A DNA stretch of 64,000 nt, taken from positions 197,644-261,643 of the forward strand of contig VTPC01089975.1 in assembly GCA_011009095.1 (NCBI GenBank), in the 5' to 3' direction. Shown here piece by piece: positions 49,330-63,060 of this stretch. Under the pieces are notes generated by a model. It saw only the letters and a program-made list of their open reading frames with translations. It was not told the origin of the DNA and did no database searches. The stretch's first letter is position 1. Each line of letters begins with the position of its first letter. Both the position numbers and the translations under genes were made by a program. This DNA comes from Ignelater luminosus (lineage: Eukaryota > Arthropoda > Insecta > Coleoptera > Elateridae).

Positions 49330-49475
49330 TCCGACGGTCAAGCTTCAGCCTAAAAGCGTATCGGACATTTGGCCCGGTCGGGCTTTTTGGACTCATAGTG
49401 CTTGTCGGTTCAATCGAGCTTCTCGGGCTGATCGGGAAAATTCGGCTGATTCTCTAATCAGGTTTGATAGATTCA
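49330..49475. repeat. TCGG/CGGGCT-rich low-complexity block
   Basis: Within AT-rich DNA, this stretch repeats short TCGG-centred units such as CGGTCGGGCTTTTTGG, CTTCTCGGGCTGATCGGG and TTCGGCTGATTC. It looks like a degenerate array of about 8-12-base units. Origin unknown. Confidence 0.45.
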
Positions 49476-50058
49476 TTCAGTTTGTCGTATTCAACTAGTA
49501 ACTAATTCAGCTACTAACATCACAAATATCTTAAAAATGCAGCACAAAAATTAATCTATAAAACAAATACTTCCCAACATACATGTTTTATTGATCTCAG
49601 GGTATAAATATCTTGAGTTCATATTCTTAGAAAAACTGTTAGCACAAATATACTTTACTTGATATTAAAAGCGTGGAAAACTAGAAACTGAACTCTTTTA
49701 ATGAGTGAATATTCTTTTTCTTGTTTCAGTATTCTTTTTCTTCAAAATGCTATATTTGGCGCGCTTTTAAAAATCCTACCGCTATATCATTGTGACATAT
49801 TTGTACCTACTAAAATTTAAATCTTCACATTCCTCAATTGTCGAAATCTCATTCTAAATGCTTTTTATTGTATTAAATTAATTAATTGATTAATAAAGTA
49901 TGCTAATTAATAAACAACTGAATGTCTACCAAAAAAATGCATCATCATTCTGTTTACATGTGTGCGAGCCATGTAATGTTAAAAGAAACTTTGCCTTGAT
50001 GGCATCTTCAACTATTTTTTTCAGGTACAAGGCAAGGACAGTAAAAGCCCTATATTTT

Positions 50059-50080
50059 TACGTAATCGTATGATTACGTA
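50059..50080. promoter_or_regulatory. perfect palindrome with paired bZIP-type sites
   Basis: TACGTAATC and GATTACGTA are exact inverted copies separated by GTAT. Each arm resembles the TTACGTAA-type half of PAR-bZIP/E4BP4 sites (vrille/Pdp1-like factors in insects). A paired site is plausible, but AT-rich palindromes also arise by chance. Confidence 0.35.
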
Positions 50081-51039
50081 TTACTGCCATTTCCAAATAT
50101 TGTTTGAATAGAATAGAGTTCCTAATAATATATTTATTTAGTTTATCTTTTTCTTTATCAAAAACTAATTGCGGTATTTAATACAATTAACATTTCACAC
50201 GGCCTGAAAAATATTTAGTTCAAATAAAAATTATAAAAATGCTAATAAGTAGCACCTGTCTCATTTTTAAAATGGAAGAATTTTAAAAACAAATTTTAGA
50301 ATAATTATTTAAAATATTTGATCTTTTTTAACCAAAAATTGCCTTCTAATAATACATAAAATTATATAAATATTTCATCAAGGAAAAAGAATCAATAAAA
50401 GATTCTATTACGGTAACGATAACCAGGTTTTAATTAATTTTTTGAGAATTCTGAGTATTCTCTTATATAATATTCTTGATTTTGTTACAATAATTAATTA
50501 ATGATATTACATAGTTAAGAACTAGTTTTCTGGAATAACAACAACACATTTCTGACATAAATACCTTTCTGGTTTATTTCGAAATTTGCCAAACTAAGTG
50601 TGATAAGTTAAATTCCACTTTTAACAGTCCAAGTGTTTTGTAAAATTTGCATATAAAAATTGCAAATTAATTAATGTTTTTTTTAATTTTATAATTTATA
50701 GCTGCAAAACAAAAATTATTATTTTCAACTTTTATGTTGTTTTAATTGTATTATAATAACACTAACTGCTTTTATTCTCCATTTTGTAACTTATATAAAT
50801 TAAAGACGTTCTCGAACTAGAAACTAACAAGTTTTGTTTCACTTTTAAACAAATCAGAAAAGTTCAGTATAGGTATGTAATACTACTACATGTTCACTTT
50901 TTAGTTTCTGTCGTGGAACGTTCTGCTCAAGTCCACTCACTCTTAATCCTTTTGATACACGTCGGACTTTTGCATAATCTTATTTGCATATTATTCTAAC
51001 TTTGCCTGTTCGTAGTTCAGCGAGAGTTGTGCTTTTACC

Positions 51040-51925
51040 GAAATAGACTACAGCAGGATATGAAGCAAAAGGATAGCTTTTATATTTAAGGATATAAACG
51101 AGCTCGGAATCGGTGCCGTATGGGTTTCGCATAAATCACTTTGACAGACAGCGATATCTAAAACTGTCTCACTTTCTCCGCGTTCATTTTGATTCCCGCA
51201 ACGCAGCCCTGATATATCACAGTTTTTTCTTTTACATAACATTAAATAATTCAAAGCCCCGAAAATCTATTCAAATCGTCGTAACAAATACCGAACGAAT
51301 CATAATGAATGCTGTCGTATGGGGTAAGGTCGAGGATTCTCTTGGGACTTATACAGCCACGGGAACAATGTGGCGAACTGCTGAATTATTCCGTTTGATA
51401 GTTGCTTGGAGCTTTCAGGGGTTACACAAGTATAATACAATGAAATCTATCTGAACAAATCGCTACTACTTTTTGAATCACCTACTAAGTCTTATTGTTT
51501 CTACACGAATTATTCCCTTCCTTATTCTTCTAGAGATTCTTAATTATAAGAACACTTTTTATGTACTTGAAACTTTTGCGTTTACAGGGAAGTTTTTGAG
51601 CTGTTGCCACCCTATGCATAACAAAATCTCCCCGCTTAATCCAACCACATTATCGCCAATTCGTTCCGTCGCGAATTACGCATTATTACTATGATGGATT
51701 AGGTGGGTTCAGCAGTATTCAGCGGTGTTAACAATGTCTCTCGGTCCTATTTCAATAGAATGGGTGATCCGTCTCTTTGCAATGACGTTATTTGTTCATT
51801 GTATAGATTCTGGTTTAATATGGAAAGCATTTTAATGGAAGTACCTTGGCATGGGATGGGAATACGTGTAGAAAATCTAAAAGCCTTCAAATACTTTGTG
51901 CTACATTTTAAACGCGTTTAATAGA
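51040..51925. other. less AT-rich block with unassigned ORFs
   Basis: GC content is raised here. Plus-strand frames run at 51113-51454 (113 codons) and, in the same phase after a TGA, at 51473-51694, with a further frame at 51703-51921. Peptides such as MNAVVWGKVEDSLGTYTATG have balanced composition, but I recognise no family. It could be an old coding relic or a regulatory block. Confidence 0.25.
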
Positions 51926-54900
51926 AAAATTATAACTTATGTAGAAAATGGTGTTAGTGTTATTTTTTCTTAGCGTAAGGTAAAACATGATCGTCATACA
52001 TCTTTGTTTGGTGATTTATTATATTATTCTTCTTTTAAAAATTATTAAATTTGTTAAGCAGTTTAGGATTACCAAAAATAAAATTGCTGAATTGCTTTAA
52101 TTTAGACACACTATTACATTTCCAATGGCCTAACTATTCTTGACTGTTCTACCATGTAAAGCTAATTACAAACAACTGCCAAGATTAACAGGGAAAGATT
52201 TTTGTAAGGTAAAGAAACAAACACGGTACGGAGACATACTGCTTGTCTAAAGCTGCTTAAACGTTTAGAAAATATCTTGTCTAAATCTTTGAAAAATATT
52301 TAATACCTGAGAATTACAGATAATTTCTTGCACAACGTTATTGAGGTTTTCGAGGCTAAGGAGACTTTAATATTTCTGAAACGAGATAACGAAAAGGTTA
52401 CCAATGTCCAAAAAAAGCATTCCCATGGATCTTATAGGGATGATATAACATGAGAATAATTACTGCCGAAAAGTTATTTTTTGTCAGGTGATATACAAGT
52501 TAACTCGGTAAAAATAAAGAAAAAAACAAGATTAATCTGGTCAGTCAGTTAGTACCTAAAAGGTCCGAAGAGTTCAACACCAAGAGCTACCTAAGAAAGA
52601 TTTTTTGCATGTAATAGAAAGAATTGAAGACGATAGAGAAAGATGCAAGATAAGCTCTTTTAAGTCTCTCTCAGTTCGATAGATAATCTAATCATCAATA
52701 ACTATGAAAAACTTCTGAGTTTTGGGGAAATGTTTGTCTGCTTGTCGTGCTACAGCAGTTTATTGTAAATTTGTCTTATAAGCATTTCAAATATGCAACT
52801 CAAGCTTTTGTTCTAATCTAAACATCAACTTGTCAAAAGATTTTGCTAGTTAACTATTTAGCTAAAGATTACAAAAATGAAAACTCAGATATAGTATCTA
52901 AACATAGCATTGATATTTGAAGTTTTGGTATCGGTCCAATTTTATTAAGAAATACCTAGTATTCTCTGCAAATTTGCTTTTTGACCTAAATAAGACTTTT
53001 AGTGCTTGAATTAAATAAACGCAGCTCTAGTTCTAGAAAAGAAAAATTAGTATCTCTATTGCTAAGAGTCTTTTTGGACATCCCGTATAAGAGATTTGGT
53101 CTCAGCAAGGACCTTATTATGTTGGGACCCGAATCTGAAAGTTTCACTATTTTCGTGGTATCTGCTACAGAATGTAACCATATAGCCTATTCCGCATGGT
53201 TCATATTCTAACTACAAATACAAGAACTAGAAACGGAAGTGCTACATATGTATATCAAAAAGACGCTGAACTGAGCATACTAAAGTAGAGTTTGTTAAGG
53301 CAAACAAATATTTGTTGAAGGACTTGTCATGTTTTAAATGCTCAATTAAGAAACTTTGCTATCAAAGCAGCCAGCTCTTTTTTGTACATGGCAATAAATC
53401 GTTTAGTAGTGCTGATGATAACTTATCGTACTGTTCTGATTTGAACCAGAAGAAGTAAAAAACACTTGCATTTTGTTCGTCTTTGGACACTTAGGAACTT
53501 ATACTCGTATACCTAAAACTTGAAGATGACAATATGACTTCCAAGTCTTAAGAAGTTATAATACTGAGTTCAGTCTTTATTTTGGCATTTTCCCATAGAC
53601 TGTACAAAAAGTTTTGATTCTGATTTTATTCTACATCAGACTAGTCTATTATTCTAGAAAATATAGACATTCTTTTTTTGGGCGATCGTATCTATTAGTG
53701 TGATAACTAAACTACATACATAAAAGCCAAAAACGTACAGAAAGAAGAAAATAGAATTTTTGACTTAGTCTGGTAAGATCAACTCTGCTCAAAGCCACTT
53801 TAAGAACGAGTACAATGCATAATAGAAAATAATCTACTTTCAATTTTGAAAGAATCTTACCACCTACGTCTGTCATTTAGTTTTGTTCTTTTGATTTCTC
53901 TCAACATCATAACCATCAAAGACGTCCAATAAGAGAAAAATGAAAAAGAAGATCTCAGAGTGATGTTATCACGCAAGTCCTAAACAAAGGAAAGCATACG
54001 AGAAAAGAAGGCAAATCATCGTAATAATTTTTGTCTAAGATAAGTAAACAAAAATTATAAAAGCTTAAAAAACAAACAAGGGGGATTATCATGTCTACTT
54101 TCTTCATTTTAGGTGCCCTAAAAAGAAAAAATGGAAAAACGATATTTAGGTCTCTAAAGGTACAGAGAACAGAAATATAGAAATAGAGAAACAACAGAAG
54201 AAAAAGTCCTCGATCATCTTCGTCTTAGAACAAACAATATTTTGGCAATATTTTTCTCAAATTGGAAACATCAACTAAAACAGTTCACAATTACATTAGC
54301 AAATTTAATGAAACAATCTTAACGGAATTGCAGCTAATCAAAGGTTTGAAAAGAATTACCTTGAAAACCTACAAACTATGTCTAAAGTAAAGCTTGTTAA
54401 TGTTAATGTTAGATTCTTGGTATTATCCAATAGTGTTATTTACCTATCCCAACATCAATACATAGGAAGTTTTTTCAATGAAACTTTACCACGGTTCTTC
54501 TTAAATTGAACAAAGCCTATGATTCCTTTATGAAGAGCAAGTTTTTGGCAAACCCCCTTTGCTAGTATACAATGTGTTTCAGGAAGTTAGAATCAGAACT
54601 AACTTTTGGGGTATCCATACTGAATAGTCTTGCATCTTGCTGTGTGAAAATTCTAAAATTTGTTGTTCAGTTGTTTTGTTGTACGCATTAGTGCAGTGTT
54701 GCACATCTTATACGCTTTTTGTTTTTTATTAAAATATTTCTTCGTGAGCTACATATACATAATTTTATAAAAAACGCATATGGCTTCAGTGAATTGCTGA
54801 TTCAAGGCAATGAAATAATAATTCTTTTTTATACATCTAGAACGCGTTTAATAGAACTACATTTTATGTTGTTTTCTTCAAAGGGTATCTAGTGTGTATA

Positions 54901-57500
54901 AGAACAAATGACTGCAAGCAACATGCATTAGCATTTCCGCTATAGTTTGTTTCACAATGAGCACAAGGAGCACGATTAATGTAGTTTATGTGGGAAGCTG
55001 GCGACTAACTTGTCTTTAACACATTGTAAAAGTAGCTAATTTAAAACTATCAGCATGTTTATAAGAATTTAATACGTGTTAATTTATCCGAAAAATATTC
55101 AGGACAGAATTAACATTTATTTAACAAAAGCCGAAATATTTACGAGAAAAAAGAATTTTGTTTCTATGTATACAAACTGAAGCGTTTTTCCAGAGTCTGG
55201 ACGTATTTAAAAATTCCGTTACTAATCGTTTTTTCTTTTAAATGATTTTCCTAGGGTAAACGAACAATTTACAAGGTCCAGTTTTGTCGAGACGAAAATT
55301 AAAAGTAACATATGGTAGACCATTCCGTTTCTAAATTACAATTTTATTTGCCAGTGGGTATAGCGAAATCCCAAACCGAAAATAAAACAGCTCTAGACAA
55401 TTTATTTTAATTAAAATCGTATTTCCAACATCGACGGTATAAAATTCGCTGTGCTTTCTTTTCAACAAGAACAAAGTTTGAGCTAAAACATCAAAAAGTC
55501 CATTCTATGGCGCACACGAAGTAGAGAAAATACGCTTTAGGAACAAAAAGCGACGAGGACACAATTTTCAGTTTTATGCATTGATAGCGAATAGCATAGT
55601 TCATTAATGCCTGAACTGAACAAATACGAAAGTTTGTGAATACGCTGAAAGGCGAGATAAAGGGATAAAAGCGGGAGAACTGAAAATACATTGCATGTCG
55701 CATAATGCCTGTGTTCCTGAACGAATAGACGCTGTATTGCCGGGAGAGCTTATGATCTACGACTTCAGTAGTTGCATAATGTACGGAATAAAATGCTCTC
55801 GATTTTGTTGTATTTTTTTTTCTAGAAGACGCTAGCTGTTTATTTTAATATTCCTCTCCAGTTAGAGACGGTTTCTTTAATTTCAAAGACTCTTATCTCA
55901 AGTTGGGTATCAAAGTGGGCTTCATTCAACACTTCTCCTAGTCATAATGAAAACTTAGTTGTAATTTTGCCACATTCTGTACTTATTATGTGTACATTTC
56001 AGCTTCAGAAGCGTAATATTGCTATAGGTGGCCTAATACCGTTTATACAAGGCTCACAAAGGACATATAGTAGTCTGAAGGATTACGACTTCGTCAGCTT
56101 ATGTTCAGCCCTCTCTTCAATAGCTATTGATAGCGTACAATTACTATGGTTTGAAATAACCCTAAGCTGTTCTTGTGTGTTCATTCAACACCTTGGTTAT
56201 TGAAGTTTGTCATAAAGTATCATAAAACAGTGGCGTACATGTATTATTCTATAATTATTTTGTAACTTCTGAATTATACTTAAAGAGCTATAACATCAAG
56301 ATTTATTTTATTAAATACTAATAGTTATATTAATAACTATGATGCAAAATCTATCAAGAAAACATGAAAACTAAGTAAAAAAATAAAGGTACGCTCCTGT
56401 AATACGTAATATAATCTTCTGTTCGAGTTTTGTGTCCGTCCTTTTCATTTGCGTTTAATCTTGAGCGACTTTCCGTTACTGTCGTTGATTCCGGATTACC
56501 AGGAAACTCTAGAAAAGCGTTATCCTTAGTACGTACCACTCTCGTACAGATAAAAGAAAATTAGCTGCCTTCTCGTTATGATAGATACCACGTCGTGATG
56601 CTGTATTATCCAGTTTATTAACTCGGGTCGTAATAAGAACTTTTACAGGCATCTCGTGTCAGAGACGAGTTTTAGTGTCATGGATTCGTTATTTCTTAGT
56701 TTATTTTTAGCTGTAAATAGTTTTTCTAATTTAAGCGTTTGAAATTTTTTCTGTTTTGCTATAAAATAGTTAAAACTAAGATTTCATTATATTTCAATTA
56801 ATGGTTTTTATAGTTTTATGTTTTATGTGTTTTAATAAATGTTAATAAGAACCGAACTCTTGAGGAAATTGCTTTCTAGGTTGCCGCGCGCGTTGAATAG
56901 AAAAATCAAATAAAAACATTGCATTTATAAAAACAATCATAAACAGTATAATCATAATCTTGCAAATTCCAAAAAGATCTTTTACCAAAAATCAATTCAA
57001 TTAAGATCAACATAATATTCAAATTGAATTCTTTTGATTCTAAACAGGTCGAAAGTTTTTTGCAAAAGTTCTTGGCAAGTGATAAGTAATATTGCAAATG
57101 CAACTGGGTAACAGTGCCTCTTAAAATTACAAAAAAAAAATTATTTCGAAGATGTGAATCTTGTTTACTACCTTGTGAAGCAATCTTATGTTTCTGAAGT
57201 AGTATAGAAACTCAAAAATTACTAGTATCCGATTTCTTTGACAGCTTTTACACCACCATTTCTGGCAAAAACAATCCTTTTAAATTCGACCTCTCTATAT
57301 TGAAACGCAAAATTTTGGCCAAATAAATTTTTTTTTGAAGATACTCACATCTTATCTTCCAGGGCTAAAAAGCTATAAAAAAAACTGAATGAATGTTTTG
57401 AGCAGGTAAAAATCTTTTGAATTTGGACAAGTTTAATGTCAAAATAGTATCTGGAAAACCTCATCGTACCAAAACAGAGCAAAATGAAAAATTAGTGCCA
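51926..57500. other. AT-rich stretch with weak relics
   Basis: No supported gene. Possible scraps of old elements appear around 53000-54600, including one RT-like motif listed separately. GC-richer patches at 55480-55770 and 56390-56690 are featureless. A consensus acceptor (GTGTACATTTCAG) at 56002 precedes a 66-codon open frame to 56203 without a recognisable domain. Confidence 0.4.
54494..54562 (+). pseudogene. possible RT motif-2 scrap (AYDS)
   Basis: The plus-strand frame reads VLLKLNKAYDSFMKSKFLAN, resembling the D-L-(S/T)-x-AYD-x-V-x-x-x-x-LL block of non-LTR reverse transcriptases, but with the first catalytic Asp changed to Lys. Only about 20 residues match, in one phase, and stops follow. 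Weak evidence of a decayed insertion. Confidence 0.28.
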
Positions 57501-57559
57501 TGCATAGTTTAAATAGTGGCATGTCAAAATGAAGCCATGCAAAAATAAGGATGTGACAA

Positions 57560-58820
57560 ATACTATAACCCTACAAGAACAGCTCGACAGTAAAAATTTG
57601 TCTGGTTCTTTTATTATCTGAGCATTTAATCATAAGACTACTAAATACTTGGTAAATAACTATTTTAGAATGGTACCGTTTTGGCCTGCCTCCAGAAGCG
57701 GCGCAAGAACGTACAAATAAGGCAACTGTGCAGTAGCCAAAAAGAGAATTATCACTGCGCATGAACTTACTTTATCACAGGAAGGCACCTTAAAAAATTC
57801 TACCTTGAGTATCAAATATCCTAGCGCCAACCACGCTCAGATAATTGAGAGTAGTGAGCTTTTGTAAATAGTTTGATGGAGAGTGAATCCGAAATTTCAA
57901 CCACGTTAGTTTAGAAAATAGGAGCAACGAAGCCAAGCAGAGGAATGAACAAAGAGTATAAAATTCGGCCTTAGAGTCCAAAAGACAATTCCAAATAGTT
58001 AATTTAACCAAATTAGCTTCTTCTAGGAAATTTACAGGAAGAAAAGGAGCAGTGAGTAGATTAAGTGTCCACAAAGTAACTTAGTACTTAGGTAGGTTAA
58101 TGGATCACAGGAGGTGTCTTGGTAAGTTTAAACAAAGAGAACCAAGAAAGCTGCGTGGCGGAAGAAGAGCAGATCAAGTGGACAAGGTAACTTAGTATCT
58201 AATTATGTAAATGCGTAATAGCAAATTCTATTTCCCAAGAAATACTTTCTATAAGATTGTAAAATGAAAACAGTCGTGCGATACATCTCCACTAATGTAA
58301 CGTTTGATTCTAAAACCAGATTAACTTATTCAAGCTAAAAGTGGCAAAGATTAGACAAAACGGCATTAGTTAGATTAGCTCTTTGATCCAGTTTTAATTT
58401 CTCTAAAAATGCCAAAAATGTCAAAAGTAGCGCGAAAGAGCAAAATAAGGAAGACAAAAACGCTTCCTAAAGGCAACCAAGAAAACTTAGTCAGTGAACC
58501 ACTGCAGATGGTTTGATAAATAAAGAACGATGCCTGTTTCCACAACTTTCACCCTACAAAAAGGCGCAAATTCTGACTGAATAGTGGCTCAACGGTAGTC
58601 TAACTGCGCTGTTGCAACTTTTTCCTAGAATGTTAAAAGGAACAGAAATAATGCCGCAAAGCGGCAGTGGAGCAAATGGAGAGCATGCATCCTAACCAAT
58701 AAGACAACTGAGACTGATATTAAATGCACTACGCGCAATCCTGTTTACCATACTAAGGCGCTTTAAAAAATTGCGCTATAGGCGTCAAATACCTCAGTAC
58801 CGGTCCTGACTGGCTCTATT
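57560..58820. repeat. diverged repeat pair, SINE-like segments
   Basis: The segment at 57660-57830 (through CAGGAAGGCACC, then TTAAAAAATT and GTATCAAATATCCT) resembles 58640-58810 (AAGGCGC, TTAAAAAATT, GCGTCAAATACCTC) in the same order. The first also shares a CAGGAAG-type tail module with the SINE-like element at 25.2-25.5 kb. Composition is richer in GC and purine than its surroundings. I infer two old copies of one short element; boundaries are not clear. Confidence 0.35.
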
Positions 58821-58939
58821 TTGAGATAGTGATACTACTTATTATCAACTACTGTATTGTCGCTGTTTGTACATATAGCCTTGGTAGATAAGGTAACGCT
58901 AATACGCTTTGGCCGCGCAAGCGTTTTACAATTAGTTTT

Positions 58940-59110
58940 CTTTCCTATGTGAGAAGATAGGGATAAACAATGATTTACCGAAATTTTGGGAGATCATGAT
59001 AAGATGATTCAACGATCTTTGAAGGGTCGCATTTAAGAAGATCTGTTCTAATGAGCAAAAAAATCTACATCTTTTCCGTTTTATTGTAGATATCTATGGG
59101 CATCGAAATT
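58940..59110. repeat. copy of an unknown repeat family (third copy)
   Basis: Shares AAGAAGATCTGTTCTA, GAGCAAAAAA and the exact 18-mer TTATTGTAGATATCTATG (59081-59098) with the units at 61.8-63.06 kb. Order and spacing agree, so this is a partial copy about 3.3 kb from the others. No coding frame is shared. Confidence 0.55.
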
Positions 59111-61101
59111 CTTATAATTTTTTTGGAATTTGCAGTTATAGCAGTGGCAGTTATACGTCTTGTTTTAGAAGTTCTCAATAAAAAGAAAAACAATTTCTGA
59201 CGTTTAGATGATTTAATATGGAAAGTATAGAAATCAAGTAATTATCAAAAAATGTATTTAATAACTACTATCTAGTAGCTTGTGTATCGTGCCAAAACGA
59301 AGTAAATGCATCATTATTGTAATTATCTGTTTTATACCTAATTATTTAAGTCGGACCAAGTGGTCCCCAAAACAAACTGTACTTGTAGCTAGAAAAATCT
59401 CGAAAATCAAAATTTTTTGAGCTTCTCCAAGATCCAATCAAAAAACCAGAAGTATAAGTTCCACAAAAAATATTGAAATTAAGGTTTTGAAATTTCTGGA
59501 TTTTTCTGTTCCTAAAGTTTTTCCTGGAAATCTAAACGCTTGGTTGCTGAAAGACAACAACCCTTTATTGTTTTGCATCACATCTTACCCAGAAACCAAA
59601 TTTTTATAATTAAATTACATAAGGGCTTCTTTGTAAGACTACATAGATAGAGACGTAGAGAACATTTTGTCGGATTTACACAGCAGATGCAAGGGCATTC
59701 ACAAATCAGAGATTTCAAAAACGTCAAAAATCTTTTGTTTTGCTTTATTGCAAAGAACTGTTTTGTTTGTTTGGTTGGTTGTAAAATGTTAGTGAAAACG
59801 AGATCCCGTTAGCCATAGACAAGTGACTGAAAAGAGATTATCTACGGCAGTTGCCACTAATACATCCATTTGAAAGTCAGTTCAGTGCTTTGCCGAATTT
59901 CGGCAATAAATAGATAAATGACCTAGAAGCTTCTGCCATTATAAAATCTCAATATCTTCAACCATTCTTTGATGAGATATAAGAAATCTTCATTTATTTC
60001 TTCTCATTAATTCTTTTCAGAATTGAATATCAAATACATTGTTAAGAGTCTTGTGTGTCACAAGCAAAGTATGCCGTATCACAGATCGCTAAATATACAA
60101 CAGCCGTGGTTTTCACTTGTGAAAATCAATATGGATCGCCATCTTGTAGATAATTAATGTAACAGAATAATTCAAATTCAATTAGTTTTGAATTTACAAT
60201 ATTGTGACTAGATATTTTTGAATTTTAAGGCTTTTTCAAGGTTGAGAATTGTAAATGTACTAATAATGCCTCGAAAACTGTAATAACTATTTATAACCAT
60301 GTTATGGTCTCTTCAAATTGCTTTTTTAATCAAAAATCAATATTTTAGTATTGAAATTGAATTATTAAAAAACAGTTTCCAATAACCTGATGGAAATGAC
60401 ATTTTCCTGTAGTTTAATATAAGAAGATATAATATAAAAGTACTTTTATCGTATTTGTAGCTCGTATTTATCTGACCACATCGAAACTTTGCTATTTTCT
60501 GAATGTGTTTCTGTCCCCAACGGGCAAGAATATCCTGGGAAAATATCATCCATTAGCAGAGAGTTTTATGATCTGTCTGAATAAGATAAGACATTACAAA
60601 GTTAGCCAATCTATACTTTAGCACTTTGCGAACCTCCTAAGAACACTTCCTTAAGACTGTTTACGAGCACAGATATCTTAGTCCACTTGTATTGGTGTAT
60701 TTAGTTTAATCCTTTGTAAGTAGCTGTCTCTCCTGAGACAGGAACTTGCTTGTCCTAAGCATTCTGCAACTACACTATTTATTTTATTGCAGGATTTTCT
60801 CAATACTACGTAATGACAAAAATGTATCGAGATAATTCTCAAGTTTCTTTAATTAAGTGCGTGATTAAAAAATCATAAAGATATTAATAAGTAGTTTACA
60901 AGGATATCGCGTGAATTTATGATACTTTCTTAAAATTAGTTAAATACTTTAAACGTATAATAATTTCTTTATTTTATAACAATAATAAAAATATTAATTT
61001 GTTTTTAACTAAAAATATTCTTATAATAAAAAAGTTTATAATATTAAATTAAACTGTAAAATTACCTTTGCCTGCATTTTTTACTGTTGTTTGAAGTAGG
61101 A

Positions 61102-61135
<34 letters not shown>

Positions 61136-61785
61136 TCCTGCATCTATTTAATTTTTATTGGAGAGAATCATAAACTATTATTTTATATCCTTTCCCCCCA
61201 CTTTTATAATAACAGAAATCTCAGCAAATTTACAGTTTTCTCAAAGTAATCCTGTTTGCCTGTTTTAATTAGTGTCATTTTTTATCAAACTTTCTAACAT
61301 ACTTTTTTTGTAGTTGTCACACTTATCTTTTTGTGATTGTCATATCCCTCAGGGTCTCTTTATTTAAGACTCTATTCAACAATAGCGGCTACTACACAAC
61401 AGGGATAGAGGGTAGTGCTCCCTTAAAGATAAAGAGATCTTCTAATTTTAATTAAAACTTGTAGATATTTAATCTTGAAATCTTCTTTCTTGAATTTATA
61501 ATAGGTCAAGAATAAAAAACCTCTTCTAGATAATATTATGCTTTTTAAGAAAGTTGCAAACGACATAAAAAGCTCAAGAACGTTGCGTTCTTTATTTTAT
61601 GACTAATCACCAAAGCGAAAACGTCAATTTGAATTACGTGGAGTAGCACGAACGTGTTAGTGTGTTTATTATCAGAAACGGTATCGCTAACTATAGTTTG
61701 TAATCAAATCGGATCAAATCAATACTGCGACTATCTACAGCTGAATGAATGAATCATATTGAGCAAGTTGAATTAGACCAATAAA
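59111..61785. other. AT-rich stretch, no gene seen
   Basis: No supported gene or element apart from the AAT microsatellite at 61102-61134. Open frames are short and AT-biased. Confidence 0.5.
61102..61134. repeat. (AAT)11 microsatellite
   Basis: Eleven uninterrupted AAT units. Confidence 0.98.
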
Positions 61786-63060
61786 GTCAGTGGAAGCTTC
61801 GACTTAATGGTTCTCGAAAATTAGCGAACTTGCTAGAACCGTTTGGTCTACAAAAACTCAAGAAACTGTAAAAAACCAGAAGCTCCCTGCAGATTATAAA
61901 AACTGAAATGCTTGCAAAAATTTCCAAACTTACAAAAGTCCTGCAAAAATCTTTACAAACCCATAAGGACTCGTAAACCTGCACCACCATAGAGGTCCAC
62001 AACTTCATAAAGAACTGGGTATCTATGAAAATCAAGAAATAATTCATCTCTTAGAATGCAAAACAAACTACACAAATGCTAAGAAGCTAATCCAAAACTA
62101 ATTATGGTTATCGCGGATTTTTATGAGATTTTGGGATAATCTAGTCCGGCAAAATCATAGTCCATTCGTTTGTCTGTTTAAAGAAACCTCTTGGACTTGG
62201 ACAAAATAATTCAAAATTTTCCTGTAGATTTCCAAAACCAAATTTGCATAGTATGTTTTTAGTTTTGTCTCTTTGATCTTTTTGCTTCCACATGGTGCAA
62301 CACTTATTCATCTTAGAAAAGAATTCTTCAACATATAATTCAAAAGGATGAAGATGAAAAATGGCAATTTTGGAAAATCATGATAAAGGTATTTAAATCA
62401 AGAAGATCTGTTGATACATCTATCTATTCTGTCTTATTGTAGATATCTATGCTATTTTGTTATATTCCACCATGAGTGGCATTAGAGGATTTGCTAGAAT
62501 CCAAAAGCCTACAAGAATCCAGAAACCCGGAAGAAACTAAAGATCTACAAAAATTCCTGGAAAAAATCGAAAGGCCTTTCTAAATTCAGAAGAGTCCTGC
62601 AAAGACTTGAAAACCTGCGTCAACTTGAAGGCCTACGAAAATTCAGAGACTTGATGTTCACAAAAACTAGACAATTTGTAGAAATGTTAGGTCAGCAAAA
62701 AATATATTTCTTAGAATCTGATGAGATTTTCCAAATGGTATTCCATTGATTTGACTATTTGAACAGACCTCTTTGACTTGGACAAACTAATTCCATATAC
62801 AGTTCATCCTCTCTAACGAATCAGAAGTCGAGAGATGTAAGTTTTGATTTTTTCTCACTCCGCCACGGTATAACAGTCATTATAATCTTAGGAGAGTTAT
62901 TCAACATGAAATGTAAGAGGATAAGAATGAACAATCGTCTTCTAAGTTTAGGAAAGTTATGATGACATGGATCAACGATTTTCAAGTGGTCATATTTAAA
63001 TCAAGAAGATCTGTTCTAGTGAGCAAAAAACACACATTCTATCTGTCTTTCTTTTGTAAG
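61786..63060. repeat. two diverged tandem units of about 590 bp
   Basis: Successive landmarks recur 580-603 bases apart in the same order: TCCTGCAAA, CTTAGAAT, GATGAGATTTT-like, CTCTT-GACTTGGACAAA (62194 and 62775) and AAGAAGATCTGTT (62401 and 63004). A third partial copy lies at 58.94-59.11 kb. The units contain many short AGAA/CAAAA-type blocks and no RT or transposase motif. The 15-mer GTCAGTGGAAGCTTC at the left edge also occurs at 4681. Family unknown. Confidence 0.55.

Larger units (their letters stand above)
47401..51000. other. AT-rich stretch with small oddities, no gene
   Basis: Contains a possible 31-base plus-strand microexon at 49052-49082 (TTTTTCCAG acceptor, donor TTTACAG|GTGAGA), a TCGG-rich block at 49330-49475 and a perfect 9-bp palindrome at 50059-50080. 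A 78-codon frame at 48655-48891 has no recognisable domain. Otherwise AT-rich. Confidence 0.4.

Noticed and set aside
53410-53450. SADDN string as an RT YADD box
   Set aside because: Flanking residues do not match RT motifs and stops intervene.
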